42,810 nucleotides of DNA from Myxococcales bacterium (GCA_025351875.1 JANXVA010000112.1:1-42810), one strand, 5' to 3'; positions 33,814-42,168 are shown, counted from the stretch's first letter. Notes: generated by a model not told the origin, from the letters alone. Translations and numbers: made by a program.

Positions 33814-34545
33814 TCAGCGATCGGCGGGGAGCTCGGCGGGGTGGAGCAGGCCGCGGATGCGCCAGCCCTCGTCGAGGAGCCACGTGCGTGCCCGTCGGGG
33901 CTGCCATGGAATGCGTGTCGGCAGACTCACGACCGGGAGACGCCAGCCGTCGAAGCGAGGCGCGGACGACCGATGGTCGACGATGGGGCCGCCGTACGTG
34001 ACGGCCCCGTGCTTCCTGAAGTTCTGCAGAACGTAGACGAGCGCGCTCCGCACCTCGGCGGGCGTCTTCAGATCGCGCGCGTGATAGCGACTGCCCCACA
34101 CCTTGCCCGTGAGCCGCCCGAGGAGCGCGTTCAGCCGCTTGGCGAACGCGATCACGAGGCCGCTCACGCCTGACCGCATCGTGCGCTTGTCCGTCGCCTC
34201 GACGATGACGTGCAGGTGGTTCGACTGGATCGAGAAGTGGACCACCTGGAAGTCGTCGCGATAGCGGCGCACGAGTTGCCGCGCGAGCACGCCTTGCAGC
34301 ATCTGCTGGATGGTCTGCTGACGAAAGGAGGGGAGGCCCTTCTTCGCGCGCAGCGTCACGTGCACGGGATGGCGCTTCTTGTGCACCGGACGCGCGACGT
34401 GCGCCACGAACGTGCGCTGTCGCTCCGACTTGCGCGGCCGGCCGGCACCGCGACGCTTGCCTCCCCAGGTGCGCGCCTCCAGCTGCTCCGGCGCCTCGAG
34501 GATCGCCTTCATCTCGACCTGGCGCGAGTGAGGACGGCGAGCCAT
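33814..34545 (-). CDS. REP-associated tyrosine transposase (RAYT / Y1-HUH family)
   Basis: Protein of 243 residues. A basic, AT-hook-like stretch (GGKRRGAGRPRK, about 28-39) precedes the Y1 transposase domain: HPVHVTLRAKKGLPSF, the HUH motif as His110-Leu-His112 in FSIQSNHLHVIVEA, and the nucleophile candidate Tyr171 in LVYVLQN. These enzymes cut and join single-stranded DNA at hairpins; RAYTs are usually single-copy and not flanked by insertion-sequence ends. The tail (FDGWRLPVV, then RTWLLDEGWRIRG) is typical of the group. The ATG at 34545 is next to a perfect CTTGAATTCAAG palindrome (34546-34557). No REP hairpin array was recognised nearby. It lies between two broken genes. Confidence 0.88.
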   Translation of the reverse strand: MARRPHSRQVEMKAILEAPEQLEARTWGGKRRGAGRPRKSERQRTFVAHVARPVHKKRHPVHVTLRAKKGLPSFRQQTIQQMLQGVLARQLVRRYRDDFQVVHFSIQSNHLHVIVEATDKRTMRSGVSGLVIAFAKRLNALLGRLTGKVWGSRYHARDLKTPAEVRSALVYVLQNFRKHGAVTYGGPIVDHRSSAPRFDGWRLPVVSLPTRIPWQPRRARTWLLDEGWRIRGLLHPAELPADR

Positions 34546-34557
34546 CTTGAATTCAAG
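34546..34557. repeat. 12-bp perfect palindrome at the transposase start
   Basis: CTTGAATTCAAG directly precedes the ATG of the transposase gene and is AT-rich for this window. It could be an operator or a substrate-like hairpin; chance is possible. Confidence 0.4.
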
Positions 34558-34612
34558 CGATAGTAACTCTTGCTGCGCCTCCCGCAAGGCCCGTGCGGCC
34601 GATTTCGAAGGC

Positions 34613-35162
34613 TCACGCGCTCTGGATGTTCGAGGGGTGCACGGTTACCGTGGTGACGCTGGCCCGACACTCCCACGGGAGCGTCGCGGTCTTGACGACC
34701 GTCCTCCGGGTCGAACCATCGCTCGAACCACTCCGCGAAGGCATCCTCCGCGACCGAGGGCGGGGCGCCCGCCATCCGACCTGCACGTGGTTCCACGTGA
34801 GGCCGTCGATTTCGAATCCGGGCCTCTCCTCGCCGCCCCTCCGCGCCCGTTGCACGTCAGAGCGCACATTGTCGAAGGAGGCGAACTGCAGGCCACCGAA
34901 TGATGAAGCGTGGACTTGCAGACATCGCAGTCTTCCGCGCAGAGCACGAAGGCCCACAGACGCCGGAAGAACACACCTCCCGTCGCACCTTCGAACCGCG
35001 TGACCACCCGCTGCCGGTCTCGGACGGGCGATCGCACGTCACGGCCGTGTTCCCGTCGCAGTGGTCGACGAAGCCTTCTTCGCAGTGATCATCCGTGATC
35101 GTGCAGGCGACCGCGAAGTAGAGGACCACGCAGGCAACGATCGCAGTTGGATGAGCTCGCAT
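34613..35162 (-). pseudogene. Broken Cys-rich lipoprotein gene with several frame changes
   Basis: Frame 1 starts at the ATG 35162 (MRAHPTAIVACVVLYFAVAC): a signal peptide with a lipobox and then HCEEGFVDHCDGNTAVTC and KVRREVCSSGVC, a cysteine pattern typical of myxobacterial lipoproteins. Near 34965 the coding signal moves to a second frame (AFVLCAEDCDVCKSTLHH, SVACSSPPSTMCALTC). From about 34825 a third frame takes over (GFEIDGLTWNHVQVGW), briefly swaps to another (SVAEDAFAEWFERWFD) and returns (VVKTATLPWECRASVTTVTV) to a TGA at 34613. At least three small indels would restore one chain, or possibly two genes. Each piece has normal GC-rich codon use. A sequencing artefact is possible but several in 550 bp is unlikely. 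Confidence 0.55.
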
Positions 35163-35213
35163 GGCAGGAACGTGGCCCTCGGTTGTTGTGGTCGCAACCG
35201 GGCAGAAGCCCAT

Positions 35214-35382
35214 GTCAGCGGGTGTCAGCTCGGCTCACGACCGAGCCACCGAGGTCGCTCCGGAACGAGGTCTTTGACTCTCGGCAGGAGCGAATGCCAG
35301 CGGCGTGCGTGCGCTGCCTCGACGATCGCCTCCGGGTCCGCGCTTCTCCGCGACCATAATGTGTACACTCTCCGCCTCGCCC
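35214..35382 (+). promoter_or_regulatory. Promoter region of the hydrolase gene
   Basis: CATAAT (35355-35360) is a fair -10, directly followed by the palindrome GTGTACAC (35361-35368), 15 bp before the ATG at 35383. A weak hairpin (GCTCGG/CCGAGC, 35228-35246) lies further upstream. No clear -35. The rest of this stretch holds no gene I can support. Confidence 0.35.
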
Positions 35383-36204
35383 ATGCCCTACGTGCGCACG
35401 CGGCTCGGCCGCCTCTTCTACGACGAATACGGTAGGACGCAGCACGCCGGCGATCCGGCGATGGTGCTTCTCCACGGGCTGCTCTTCGACGGTGGGAGCT
35501 GGCGCGGTCAGATCGAGGCGCTCTCGGCGCTCGGCCGCGTCATCGTGATCGACGGCCCGGGCCACGGCAAGAGCGAGCCGCCGCCGAAGTTCACGCTCGA
35601 GGAGCACAGCGACGCGCTGCTCGATGCCTTCGGCGACCTCGATATTCCGCGCGCGCTCGTCATCGGGCTCTCGTGGGGCGGAATGATCGGCATGCGCCTC
35701 GCGCTCCAGCACCCCGCGAAGGTCGCAGGCCTCGCCCTCCTCGATACCAGCGCCGAGAAACAAACCATCGGCGAGCGAATCCGCTACCGCGCCTTCGTCG
35801 CCCTGCACCGCCGCGTCGGAATGCCCTACAGCCTCTATCTGAACAAGGTCGCGCCCGAGCTCTTCGGGGCGCGCACGCTCCGCGAACGGATGGATCTCGT
35901 CGACGCCGCCTACCGCCGCACGATGGGCTTCGATCGCGAGGGCGTCGCTCGGGCTTCGCTCGCCGTCGTCGTGCATCGCACCGACATTCTCACGAAGATC
36001 GAACGCATTCGCGCGCCCACGCTCGTCCTCTGCGGCCGCGAAGACCGCGCGACCACGCCCGACAAGGCCGAGAGCATCGCGCGCGCGATCCCGAGCGCCC
36101 GACTCGTCATGATCGAAGGCGCCGGTCACATGTCCGCCCTCGAGGAGCCCGCGGCCGTGAACGAGCACCTCGTCCCGTTCGCGCGCAGCGTCGTCTCTGC
36201 GTAG
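35383..36204 (+). CDS. Alpha/beta hydrolase
   Basis: Protein of 273 residues with a single-domain alpha/beta-hydrolase fold. Visible elements are the oxyanion segment LLHGLLFDGGSW, the GPGHGKSEPP loop, the nucleophile elbow GLSWGG with Ser, the acid in CGREDRATTP, and His in EGAGHMSALEEP. This is the order of the haloperoxidase/3-oxoadipate enol-lactonase/BphD-like group; the true substrate cannot be inferred. No signal peptide, so it is cytosolic. The ATG at 35383 (MPYVRTRLGR) gives the usual start; an ATG at 35359 would add eight residues and overlap the GTGTACAC site. Confidence 0.9.
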   Translation: MPYVRTRLGRLFYDEYGRTQHAGDPAMVLLHGLLFDGGSWRGQIEALSALGRVIVIDGPGHGKSEPPPKFTLEEHSDALLDAFGDLDIPRALVIGLSWGGMIGMRLALQHPAKVAGLALLDTSAEKQTIGERIRYRAFVALHRRVGMPYSLYLNKVAPELFGARTLRERMDLVDAAYRRTMGFDREGVARASLAVVVHRTDILTKIERIRAPTLVLCGREDRATTPDKAESIARAIPSARLVMIEGAGHMSALEEPAAVNEHLVPFARSVVSA

Positions 36205-36222
36205 CGGCCACGCGGGCTGCCT

Positions 36223-36810
36223 TCACGCGTCGGGGAACACCTCCTCGGCCCACATCGCCATGTAGTCGGGCCGCCCCGTCACATGGTGGCCGCGGTCGCG
36301 CGTCGCCGCGACCGCGAGGCTATTCGGCACCGCGATGCAATCGCCCGCCCGCGCCCGCGCCTCCGCGGTCTCGAGAGACGTGCAAAGGAAGACCTCGCGA
36401 GAGCAGCCGTCACACCGACGCGCGTCCGGATTCGACCCGGGCGCGAGGCTCTCCCAGCTGCGCGCGCACTCGAACGCGAAGCGCACGCGCGGGGGCTCGT
36501 TCGCGGCCGCCCCGCAGTTGCGGAGGGGCGCGACCTGCGCCATCGCACGCCACCACGAGCGAGTACCTCGCCTCTCGAGCAGGACCCGCGCTCGCTCGCG
36601 GAGCGCGGCAAGCTCGACGGTCTCGCCGCCGTGCGTCGGGCGGGTCATGAGCTCCTCGAGCTCGAAGAGCTCCGCGCGCGGGTCACCTCGCTCCGTGAGC
36701 CACGCGCGATAGGCGGAGCGCGCCTCGGCACCGCGCGTGGTCCGGAGCATCTCGAAGAAGAGCGCCCGCTCGTCGCCCTGCGGAAGCGTCAGCAAGTCCT
36801 CGGACGCCAT
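36223..36810 (-). CDS. TIGR02996-domain protein with C-terminal Cys motif
   Basis: Protein of 195 residues. The N-terminal part carries the repeat-companion motif of TIGR02996 (AYRAWLTERGDPRAELFELE, about 33-52), typical of large-genome myxobacteria and planctomycetes. The C-terminal part has a recurring myxobacterial module: CARSWESLAPGSNPDARRCDGC, then REVFLCTSLETAEARARAGDC and a short hydrophobic run. The CxxC in DARRCDGC may bind metal. The role is unknown. It is convergent with the hydrolase gene, 18 bp between stops. Confidence 0.82.
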   Translation of the reverse strand: MASEDLLTLPQGDERALFFEMLRTTRGAEARSAYRAWLTERGDPRAELFELEELMTRPTHGGETVELAALRERARVLLERRGTRSWWRAMAQVAPLRNCGAAANEPPRVRFAFECARSWESLAPGSNPDARRCDGCSREVFLCTSLETAEARARAGDCIAVPNSLAVAATRDRGHHVTGRPDYMAMWAEEVFPDA

Positions 36811-36854
36811 GAGCCCATGGTAGCGCGCCCAGGTTCGTGCTCACGAGAGTCTCA

Positions 36855-37781
36855 CTAGAGCTCCTTCGCCACCTCCGCGATGAGCGCGCGCAGCCACGCG
36901 TGTGCTGCGTCCGCGTGCTGGCGCTCGTGCCACACCATCATCATGGAGAACCCCTCGAGCCCGATCGGCGGTGCGAGCTGCCGAAGTCCGAGCAAGGGGC
37001 CGAGGCTGTTCGCCACGCGCGCGGCGAGCGTGAGCACCACATCCGTCTCGCGTACGACGTGCGGCGCCACGAGGAAGTGCGGGACCTCCACGGCGACCCG
37101 TCGCTTCTTCCCGAGCGCAGCGAGCGCCGTATCGACGACGCTCCCCGACTCCCCGCGCGGCGCCACGAGCGCATGCGGCAGCGCGACGAACTCGTCGAGT
37201 GACAGCCGCTTCTTCACCGTTGGATGCCCGTCGCGAACGACGCATACGAAGCGGTCAGAGACGAGCCGCTTCGTCCGGATCCCTTGCGGCGCCTCGGGGG
37301 CGCCAAAGGAGCCGACGACGCCCATCGCGAGATCGATCCGCGCCTCCGCGAGGTCTTCGTTCGAGCGCGCCTCGAGGTTTCGCACCCGCACGTCGATTCC
37401 CGGCGCCTCGCGCCAGAGGCGTGCGAGCAGGCGAGGAAACAGCACGAGCTCCATGTAGTCGTTCGTCGCGATCCGGAACTTGCGCGTCGACCGCGCGGGG
37501 TCGAACGCATCAGGAGACGCCAGCACGCGCCCGAGGTCCTCGAGTGCGCGCTCGAGGGGAACGGTCATCGCCTCGGCACGCGCCGTCGGCTGCATTCCGC
37601 TCGAGGTCCGCACGAGTAGGGGATCGCCGAGGAGCGCACGCAGCCGCGCGAGCGCGTGGCTCATCGCCGGTTGCGAGAGCCCGACCCGCGCTGCCGCCTT
37701 CGTCACATGACGCTCCGCGAGCAGCGCGCGCAGCGCCACGAGGAGGTTCAGGTCGAGTCCTTCGAGATTCGTGGCCTGCAT
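36855..37781 (-). CDS. LysR-family transcriptional regulator
   Basis: Protein of 308 residues. An N-terminal winged helix-turn-helix (LDLNLLVALRALLAERHVTK, then AAARVGLSQPAMSHALARLR) is followed by the two-lobed periplasmic-binding-like effector domain from about residue 90 (RKFRIATNDYMELVLFPRLL, DLAMGVVGSF, FVCVVRDGHP). The sequence style matches the NodD/PcpR-like group. It is divergent from the NmrA-type gene, the classic arrangement in which the regulator controls its neighbour and itself. The ATG at 37781 is chosen; a further ATG at 37799 would add six residues. Confidence 0.93.
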   Translation of the reverse strand: MQATNLEGLDLNLLVALRALLAERHVTKAAARVGLSQPAMSHALARLRALLGDPLLVRTSSGMQPTARAEAMTVPLERALEDLGRVLASPDAFDPARSTRKFRIATNDYMELVLFPRLLARLWREAPGIDVRVRNLEARSNEDLAEARIDLAMGVVGSFGAPEAPQGIRTKRLVSDRFVCVVRDGHPTVKKRLSLDEFVALPHALVAPRGESGSVVDTALAALGKKRRVAVEVPHFLVAPHVVRETDVVLTLAARVANSLGPLLGLRQLAPPIGLEGFSMMMVWHERQHADAAHAWLRALIAEVAKEL

Positions 37782-37856
37782 GGTGCGTATGTCTACCATC
37801 GATTGGGCGAATGACTCCCTCGGTCCTAGCTTGAGCGGCGTCCCAGGAGGTTTCTC
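37782..37856. promoter_or_regulatory. Divergent LysR-controlled intergenic region
   Basis: A 75-bp gap shared by the LysR and NmrA-type genes. It contains the short inverted pair ATT-GGGCG-AAT (37802-37812), compatible with but too short to prove a LysR box, and an AGGAGG site at 37845-37850 for the plus-strand gene. Confidence 0.4.
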
Positions 37857-38726
37857 ATGTACGTCATCGCCGGTGTCTCTGGAAATACGGGCTCGATCGT
37901 CGCCAACGCGCTCCTCGAGCAAGGCAAGAAGGTCCGCGTCATCGTCCGCGACGCGACGAAGGGCGAGGCCTGGAAGGCGCGCGGAGCCGAGGTCGCGGTG
38001 GCGTCCGTCGAGGACGAGGACGCGCTGACGAAGGCCCTCGAAGGCGCGACGGGCGCCTACTTCCTGTCGCCGCCGGATGCCGTCTCGCAGGACTTCATCG
38101 AGGCGCGTCGCGCGACGGTCGAGACCATCGCGCGTGCCGTCGAGCGCAGCAAGCTCCCGTACGTCGTCTTCCTCTCGTCGGTCGGCGCGCAGCGCGAGAC
38201 GGGCACGGGCCCGATCCTCACCGTCCACTACGCCGAGGAGCGCCTCGCGAAGACGCCCGCGAAGACCACCTTCGTCCGCGCCGCCTACTTCCTCGACAAC
38301 TGGGCGAGCGTGCTCGGAGCCGCCGCGCACGGCAAGCTGCCGACGTTCCTGCCGGCGGACCTCGTCGTGCCGATGGTCTCCACGAAGGACATCGGGCTCG
38401 TCGCGGCGAAGGCGCTCCTCGCGCCGCCGAGCGGAAAGAGCGAGATCATCGAGCTCTCCGGGCCGCGCGACTACTCGTCGCGTGAGATTGCGGGCGTGCT
38501 CGGAAAGATCGTCGGCAAGACGGTCGAGGTCGAGGCCGCTCCACTCGCGGCGGTGGTCCCGGCGTTCGAGAGCTTCGGCTTCAGCGCGAACCTCGCCGGT
38601 CTCTACCACGAGATGTACGCCGGGCTCGCGGACGGTACCGTCGTGTTCGAGGGCAAGGGTGCGCGCCAAGTGCGCGGCAGCGTCGACGCCGAGTCAGCGC
38701 TCCGCGCTCTCGGGGCAGGGAAGTAG
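37857..38726 (+). CDS. NmrA-family NAD(P)-binding oxidoreductase
   Basis: Protein of 289 residues with an ideal AGGAGG site six bases before the ATG. The Rossmann start reads MYVIAGVSGNTGSIVANALL, with the GxxGxxG loop; then VRVIVRD, the atypical-SDR ATGAYFLSPPD segment, VVFLSSVGAQ, and VRAAYFLDNW. It lacks the Tyr-x3-Lys active site of classical short-chain dehydrogenases and resembles YtfG/QOR2 and NmrA proteins, which reduce quinones or sense the NAD(P)+ state. Its expression is probably set by the divergent LysR regulator. Confidence 0.9.
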   Translation: MYVIAGVSGNTGSIVANALLEQGKKVRVIVRDATKGEAWKARGAEVAVASVEDEDALTKALEGATGAYFLSPPDAVSQDFIEARRATVETIARAVERSKLPYVVFLSSVGAQRETGTGPILTVHYAEERLAKTPAKTTFVRAAYFLDNWASVLGAAAHGKLPTFLPADLVVPMVSTKDIGLVAAKALLAPPSGKSEIIELSGPRDYSSREIAGVLGKIVGKTVEVEAAPLAAVVPAFESFGFSANLAGLYHEMYAGLADGTVVFEGKGARQVRGSVDAESALRALGAGK

Positions 38727-38783
38727 CTCGCTCAGGTCATCCGGCGGCGGCGCGACCTGACCCTCGCGAGGGCCGCTGCGAGT

Positions 38784-38815
38784 CTCCACAATGCTACATG
38801 TGTGCCAATGTGGAG
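38784..38815. promoter_or_regulatory. Inverted repeat containing a sigma-54-like site on the minus strand
   Basis: CTCCACA (38784-38790) and TGTGGAG (38809-38815) are perfect arms; ACATGT in the middle is also self-complementary. Read on the minus strand the stretch 38808-38792 is TTGGCACACATGTAGCA: GG and GC are exactly 12 bases apart, as in -24/-12 promoters, with TTGGCAC matching perfectly and TAGCA in place of TTGCA. It would direct transcription toward lower coordinates, antisense to the 3' end of the NmrA-type gene. Confidence 0.4.
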
Positions 38816-38937
38816 GTTTGCAAACTAGGCGTTAACGCAACGGAAGGCCTCCGCGTGGCCGAGGACGGGTGAACCGCCGATCCGCGACGAGGGTGTCGCT
38901 CCCGTTGGCCCTCGGACTGATCCAGCCGCTGGCGCGG

Positions 38938-39042
38938 TTGCGCACCGGCACGCGCACACGGCGCCGTTTTTCGCTTCTCGGGTCGCGCGGCTCGTTGCCC
39001 GGATTGCGCAAGCCTCGGCGCACCTCGGTCGTCGTTGCGCAA
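38938..39042. repeat. Three TTGCGCA sites before the FHA regulator gene
   Basis: TTGCGCA occurs at 38938-38944, 39004-39010 and 39035-39041; the last two are perfect TTGCGCAA palindromes. The remainder of the 381-bp spacer (38727-39107) holds no gene I can support. The sites look like operators for the regulator gene that starts at 39108. Confidence 0.5.
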
Positions 39043-39107
39043 CCCGCGGTCGCCGCCTTGGCTGGCAGGGCAAGTGCACATCTCGAAGCCAGAACGGAGA
39101 GTCGACC

Positions 39108-40595
39108 ATGACGTATGCTCTACTCGAGGCAAAGATGGCGTCCGGTGATCACGAAGGAACCGATCCGAGTGCATTGACGGACCTCACGGCCGATATCCGC
39201 TCCGATGCCGAGCGCGAGAACCAGCCGCGCATCCAGGCCTTCTGGGAGGGCGGCTCGTTGACGCGCCCGCTCCCGCCGAGCGGCACGTTGACGATCGGTC
39301 GCTCGACCTCGTGTGACATCCGGATCGACCACTCGTCGGTCTCCCGCAAGCACGCGATCCTGCATCTCGGCGCTGTCCCCAAGGTGGAGGACGCAGGCAG
39401 CCAGAACGGCACGCGAATCGCCGGTCGGATGGCGGCGTCGGGCGCGCAGGTCCCCGTCGCGCCCGGCGAGATCATCGAGATCGGGCAGGTCGTCCTGGTC
39501 ATCCAGGGTGGAGATGCATCGGCCGCAGCGCGCACCTCGGGCGTTCGCGGCGCGGCCGCTCCCGCGACGCGCATGCCGCTCGTTCCGCCCTCGACGCCCA
39601 CGTTCTCTCAGAAGCCCGCGTCCGCGCCCTCGCAGACGATCGCGCCGCCGGGCGCGCGTGGGAACGAGTCGCCGATGCAGCGCGTCGAGCGGCTCGTCCG
39701 GCTGGTCGCGGCCGGCAACATCCATGTCCTCGTGCTCGGCGAAACGGGCACCGGCAAGGAGGTCATCGCGGAGCGGATCCATCGCTCGTCGCGCCGTGCG
39801 GCCGGTCCGTTCGTGCGCGTCGATGGCGCTTCGCTCACCGAAGCGCTGCTCGAGCGTGAGCTCTTCGGTGAGGGCGGCGGGGGACAGGGGGGCGGCAGTC
39901 AGGTCGACCAGCCGGGGCTCTTCGAGACGGCCGATGGCGGTACGTTCTTCCTCGACGAGGTCGCGGAGCTCCCGCTCGGCATCCAGGCGAAGCTCGTTCG
40001 CGTCCTCGAGCGCCGCGAGGTGCAGCGCATCGGAACGACCCTCGCGCGCGAGGTCGACGTTCGCTTCATCGCCTCGACCAACCGCGATCTGCGCGCGCTC
40101 GTCGCCGAGGGCGTCTTCCGCGAGGACCTCTACTTCCGCCTGAACGGCATCACCATCGAGATCCCGCCGCTCCGCGAGCGTCAGTCCGAGATCGAAGGCA
40201 TCGCGCGCGTCCTGCTCACGAAGGCTTGCGCCGACGCCGGCCGCCCGCTGCTCGACCTCGGCCGCGAAGCCGTCGCGCGCCTCGAGAGCTACGAGTGGCC
40301 GGGCAACGTGCGCGAGCTCAAGAACGCGATCGAGCGCGCCGTGCTCCTCTCTGCCGGCGATACGATCGACGCGAACGCGGTGCCCGCGGGCGAGCACGTC
40401 GGCGATGCTGCCGCCGGCGCGCGCCTCCGTCAGGATCTCGCGACCTTCGAACGCCAACGCATCGCGGAGGCGCTCGAGCGGTGCGCCGGCAACCAGACGA
40501 AGGCCGCCCAGCTCCTCGGCATTTCGCGCCGTACGCTCGTCTCGCGCCTCGGTGAGTACAACCTGCCGCGCCCGCGCGGCGGCGGTACCAAGTAG
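39108..40595 (+). CDS. FHA-AAA+-Fis regulator lacking GAFTGA
   Basis: Protein of 495 residues with a GGAGAG site at 39096-39101. An N-terminal FHA domain (about 40-135) has the phosphothreonine-binding [19 protein letters not shown] and GSQNGTRI. A Pro-rich linker leads to a sigma-54-activator-type AAA+ domain: Walker A GETGTGKE (211-218), ELFG, Walker B GGTFFLDE (277-284), [10 protein letters not shown] and the sensor-2 region [15 protein letters not shown]. Where GAFTGA should follow ELFG the sequence is [12 protein letters not shown] (255-266), so loop 1, which contacts sigma-54, is replaced by a Gly/Gln linker. A Fis-type HTH closes the protein ([20 protein letters not shown]). It can bind DNA and perhaps ATP, but sigma-54 activation is doubtful. 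A Ser/Thr kinase gene follows 58 bp on. Confidence 0.92.
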   Translation: MTYALLEAKMASGDHEGTDPSALTDLTADIRSDAERENQPRIQAFWEGGSLTRPLPPSGTLTIGRSTSCDIRIDHSSVSRKHAILHLGAVPKVEDAGSQNGTRIAGRMAASGAQVPVAPGEIIEIGQVVLVIQGGDASAAARTSGVRGAAAPATRMPLVPPSTPTFSQKPASAPSQTIAPPGARGNESPMQRVERLVRLVAAGNIHVLVLGETGTGKEVIAERIHRSSRRAAGPFVRVDGASLTEALLERELFGEGGGGQGGGSQVDQPGLFETADGGTFFLDEVAELPLGIQAKLVRVLERREVQRIGTTLAREVDVRFIASTNRDLRALVAEGVFREDLYFRLNGITIEIPPLRERQSEIEGIARVLLTKACADAGRPLLDLGREAVARLESYEWPGNVRELKNAIERAVLLSAGDTIDANAVPAGEHVGDAAAGARLRQDLATFERQRIAEALERCAGNQTKAAQLLGISRRTLVSRLGEYNLPRPRGGGTK

Positions 40596-40614
40596 CGAAA
40601 ATCGCGGGTTTTCG
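40596..40614 (+). terminator. Short inverted repeat after the FHA regulator gene
   Basis: CGAAAA (40596-40601) and TTTTCG (40609-40614) flank a GC-rich loop, directly after the stop codon. It could give partial termination before the kinase gene; the stem is short and AT-rich, so this is weak. Confidence 0.3.
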
Positions 40615-40653
40615 GCCTTGTCGGGCACATGTGGTACCTTTTCCAGAGGCCGC

Positions 40654-42168
40654 ATGGGCGAGCATCAACCAGCCTCGAGGGGCCGTCTCGTCGGCCGCTA
40701 CGAAGTGCACGACCGCATCGCCGCCGGAGGCATGGCCACGGTGCACGTCGGTCGACTGCTGGGCGCTGCGGGCTTCTCTCGAACCGTCGCCATCAAGCGC
40801 CTGCATGATGCCTATGCGAAGGACCCCGAGTTCGTCGCCATGCTGCTCGACGAGGCACGGCTCGCAGCGCTGATCCGGCACCCCAACGTCGTTCCGACGC
40901 TCGACGTCGTTGCCGAGGACGACGAGCTCCTCGTCGTCATGGAGTATGTCGAGGGCGACTCCGTCGCGCACCTGACCAAGGTCGCGCAGGGCGCCGGGCA
41001 GCGCGTTCCGGTCCCGTTCGCGGCCGCCATCGTCGCGCAGGCGCTCCACGGCTTGCACGCCGCACACGAGGCGCGCGACAAGAAGGGGGAGGCGCTCGGC
41101 ATCGTTCATCGCGACGTGTCCCCGCAGAACATCCTCGTCGGCGTCGACGGGGTCGCGCGCGTGCTCGACTTCGGGATCGCCAAGGCGGCGTCGCGCGCGA
41201 CGTCGACCGAGGACGGACAGGTCAAGGGCAAGACGGCGTACATGGCGCCCGAGCAGCTGCAGCACGGCGCCGTCGACCGGCGGACGGACGTCTTCGCCGC
41301 GGCGGTGGTGCTCTGGGAGCTCCTCTGCGGCCGGCGCCTCTTCCTCGGCGACTCCCCCGCAGAGACGATGTCGCGGGTCCTGACGCTGCCCATCGACTCT
41401 CCGCACAAGTACGCCCCCGACCTCCCGGGAGCGCTCGTGTCGATCACGCTGCGAGGTCTCGACCGAGAGGCGGCGAACCGGTTCGCTACCGCCGAGGAGA
41501 TGGCGCTCGCGATCGAAGAGTCGATCCCGATGGCACGCTCGAAGGACGTCGGCGCGTGGGTCGCGGCGACTGCGAAGGTGGTCCTCGAGGGTCGCGCCCA
41601 GCTCGTGAAGGCCGTCGAGGTGGCCTCGCACAGGATGCCGAGCGCGCAGCTGTCGTCGGGACCCGGGCTCGCGCGAGCGATCGAGGAGGCGGAGCGGCGT
41701 CGTGAGAATGCGGAGCTGCCTACCGACGTCGGAGCTGTCGCGCCGCGGGCGCCGATCGTGGAGGAGGGGACCGCGCTCTCGACCGTGCAGAGCACGTCCA
41801 CCGAGGTCGTGCTGCCTCCGCGACGTTCGCGCGCCGCGCTCGCGCTGGCGATCGGCGGCGGGCTGTCGCTCGCGCTCGCGCTCGGCGTCGCCGTCGCGCT
41901 CTCTCGCGGAGCGCTGTCGCCGACGCGTGGCGATGCCCCGCCCGCGGCGGTCACGCTCACCGAGCCTGCGCAGAGCGCTCTCGCGGTCACGCCGTCGACC
42001 AGCGCGACCGCGTCCGCGGCTCCCGCACCGTCGACGACGACCGCGACGAAGGTGGTCGTCAAGCCACCGGTCGTCCCGAAGCCTCCGCCGAAGAAGGCCT
42101 GCGAGATCCCCTACATCATCGATGCGAAGGGGCAGAAGCACTTCAAGCCGGAGTGCGTCGACAATTGA
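40654..42168 (+). CDS. Transmembrane serine/threonine protein kinase
   Basis: Protein of 504 residues from the ATG at 40654. A complete Hanks-type kinase domain (about 16-275) has AAGGMATVH, VAIK (Lys48), HRDVSPQNIL (152-161), DFGIAK (172-177) and APEQ (198-201). The HRDVSPQN form and the domain style are typical of myxobacterial kinases. A low-complexity juxtamembrane part leads to one membrane helix (about 385-412, LALAIGGGLSLALALGVAVAL) and an extracytoplasmic Ala/Thr/Pro-rich stalk. It ends with the disulfide-type motif CEIPYIIDAKGQKHFKPEC, a recurring tail of such kinases. The FHA protein upstream is a plausible partner, since FHA domains read phosphothreonine. The stop overlaps the next start. 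Confidence 0.95.
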   Translation: MGEHQPASRGRLVGRYEVHDRIAAGGMATVHVGRLLGAAGFSRTVAIKRLHDAYAKDPEFVAMLLDEARLAALIRHPNVVPTLDVVAEDDELLVVMEYVEGDSVAHLTKVAQGAGQRVPVPFAAAIVAQALHGLHAAHEARDKKGEALGIVHRDVSPQNILVGVDGVARVLDFGIAKAASRATSTEDGQVKGKTAYMAPEQLQHGAVDRRTDVFAAAVVLWELLCGRRLFLGDSPAETMSRVLTLPIDSPHKYAPDLPGALVSITLRGLDREAANRFATAEEMALAIEESIPMARSKDVGAWVAATAKVVLEGRAQLVKAVEVASHRMPSAQLSSGPGLARAIEEAERRRENAELPTDVGAVAPRAPIVEEGTALSTVQSTSTEVVLPPRRSRAALALAIGGGLSLALALGVAVALSRGALSPTRGDAPPAAVTLTEPAQSALAVTPSTSATASAAPAPSTTTATKVVVKPPVVPKPPPKKACEIPYIIDAKGQKHFKPECVDN

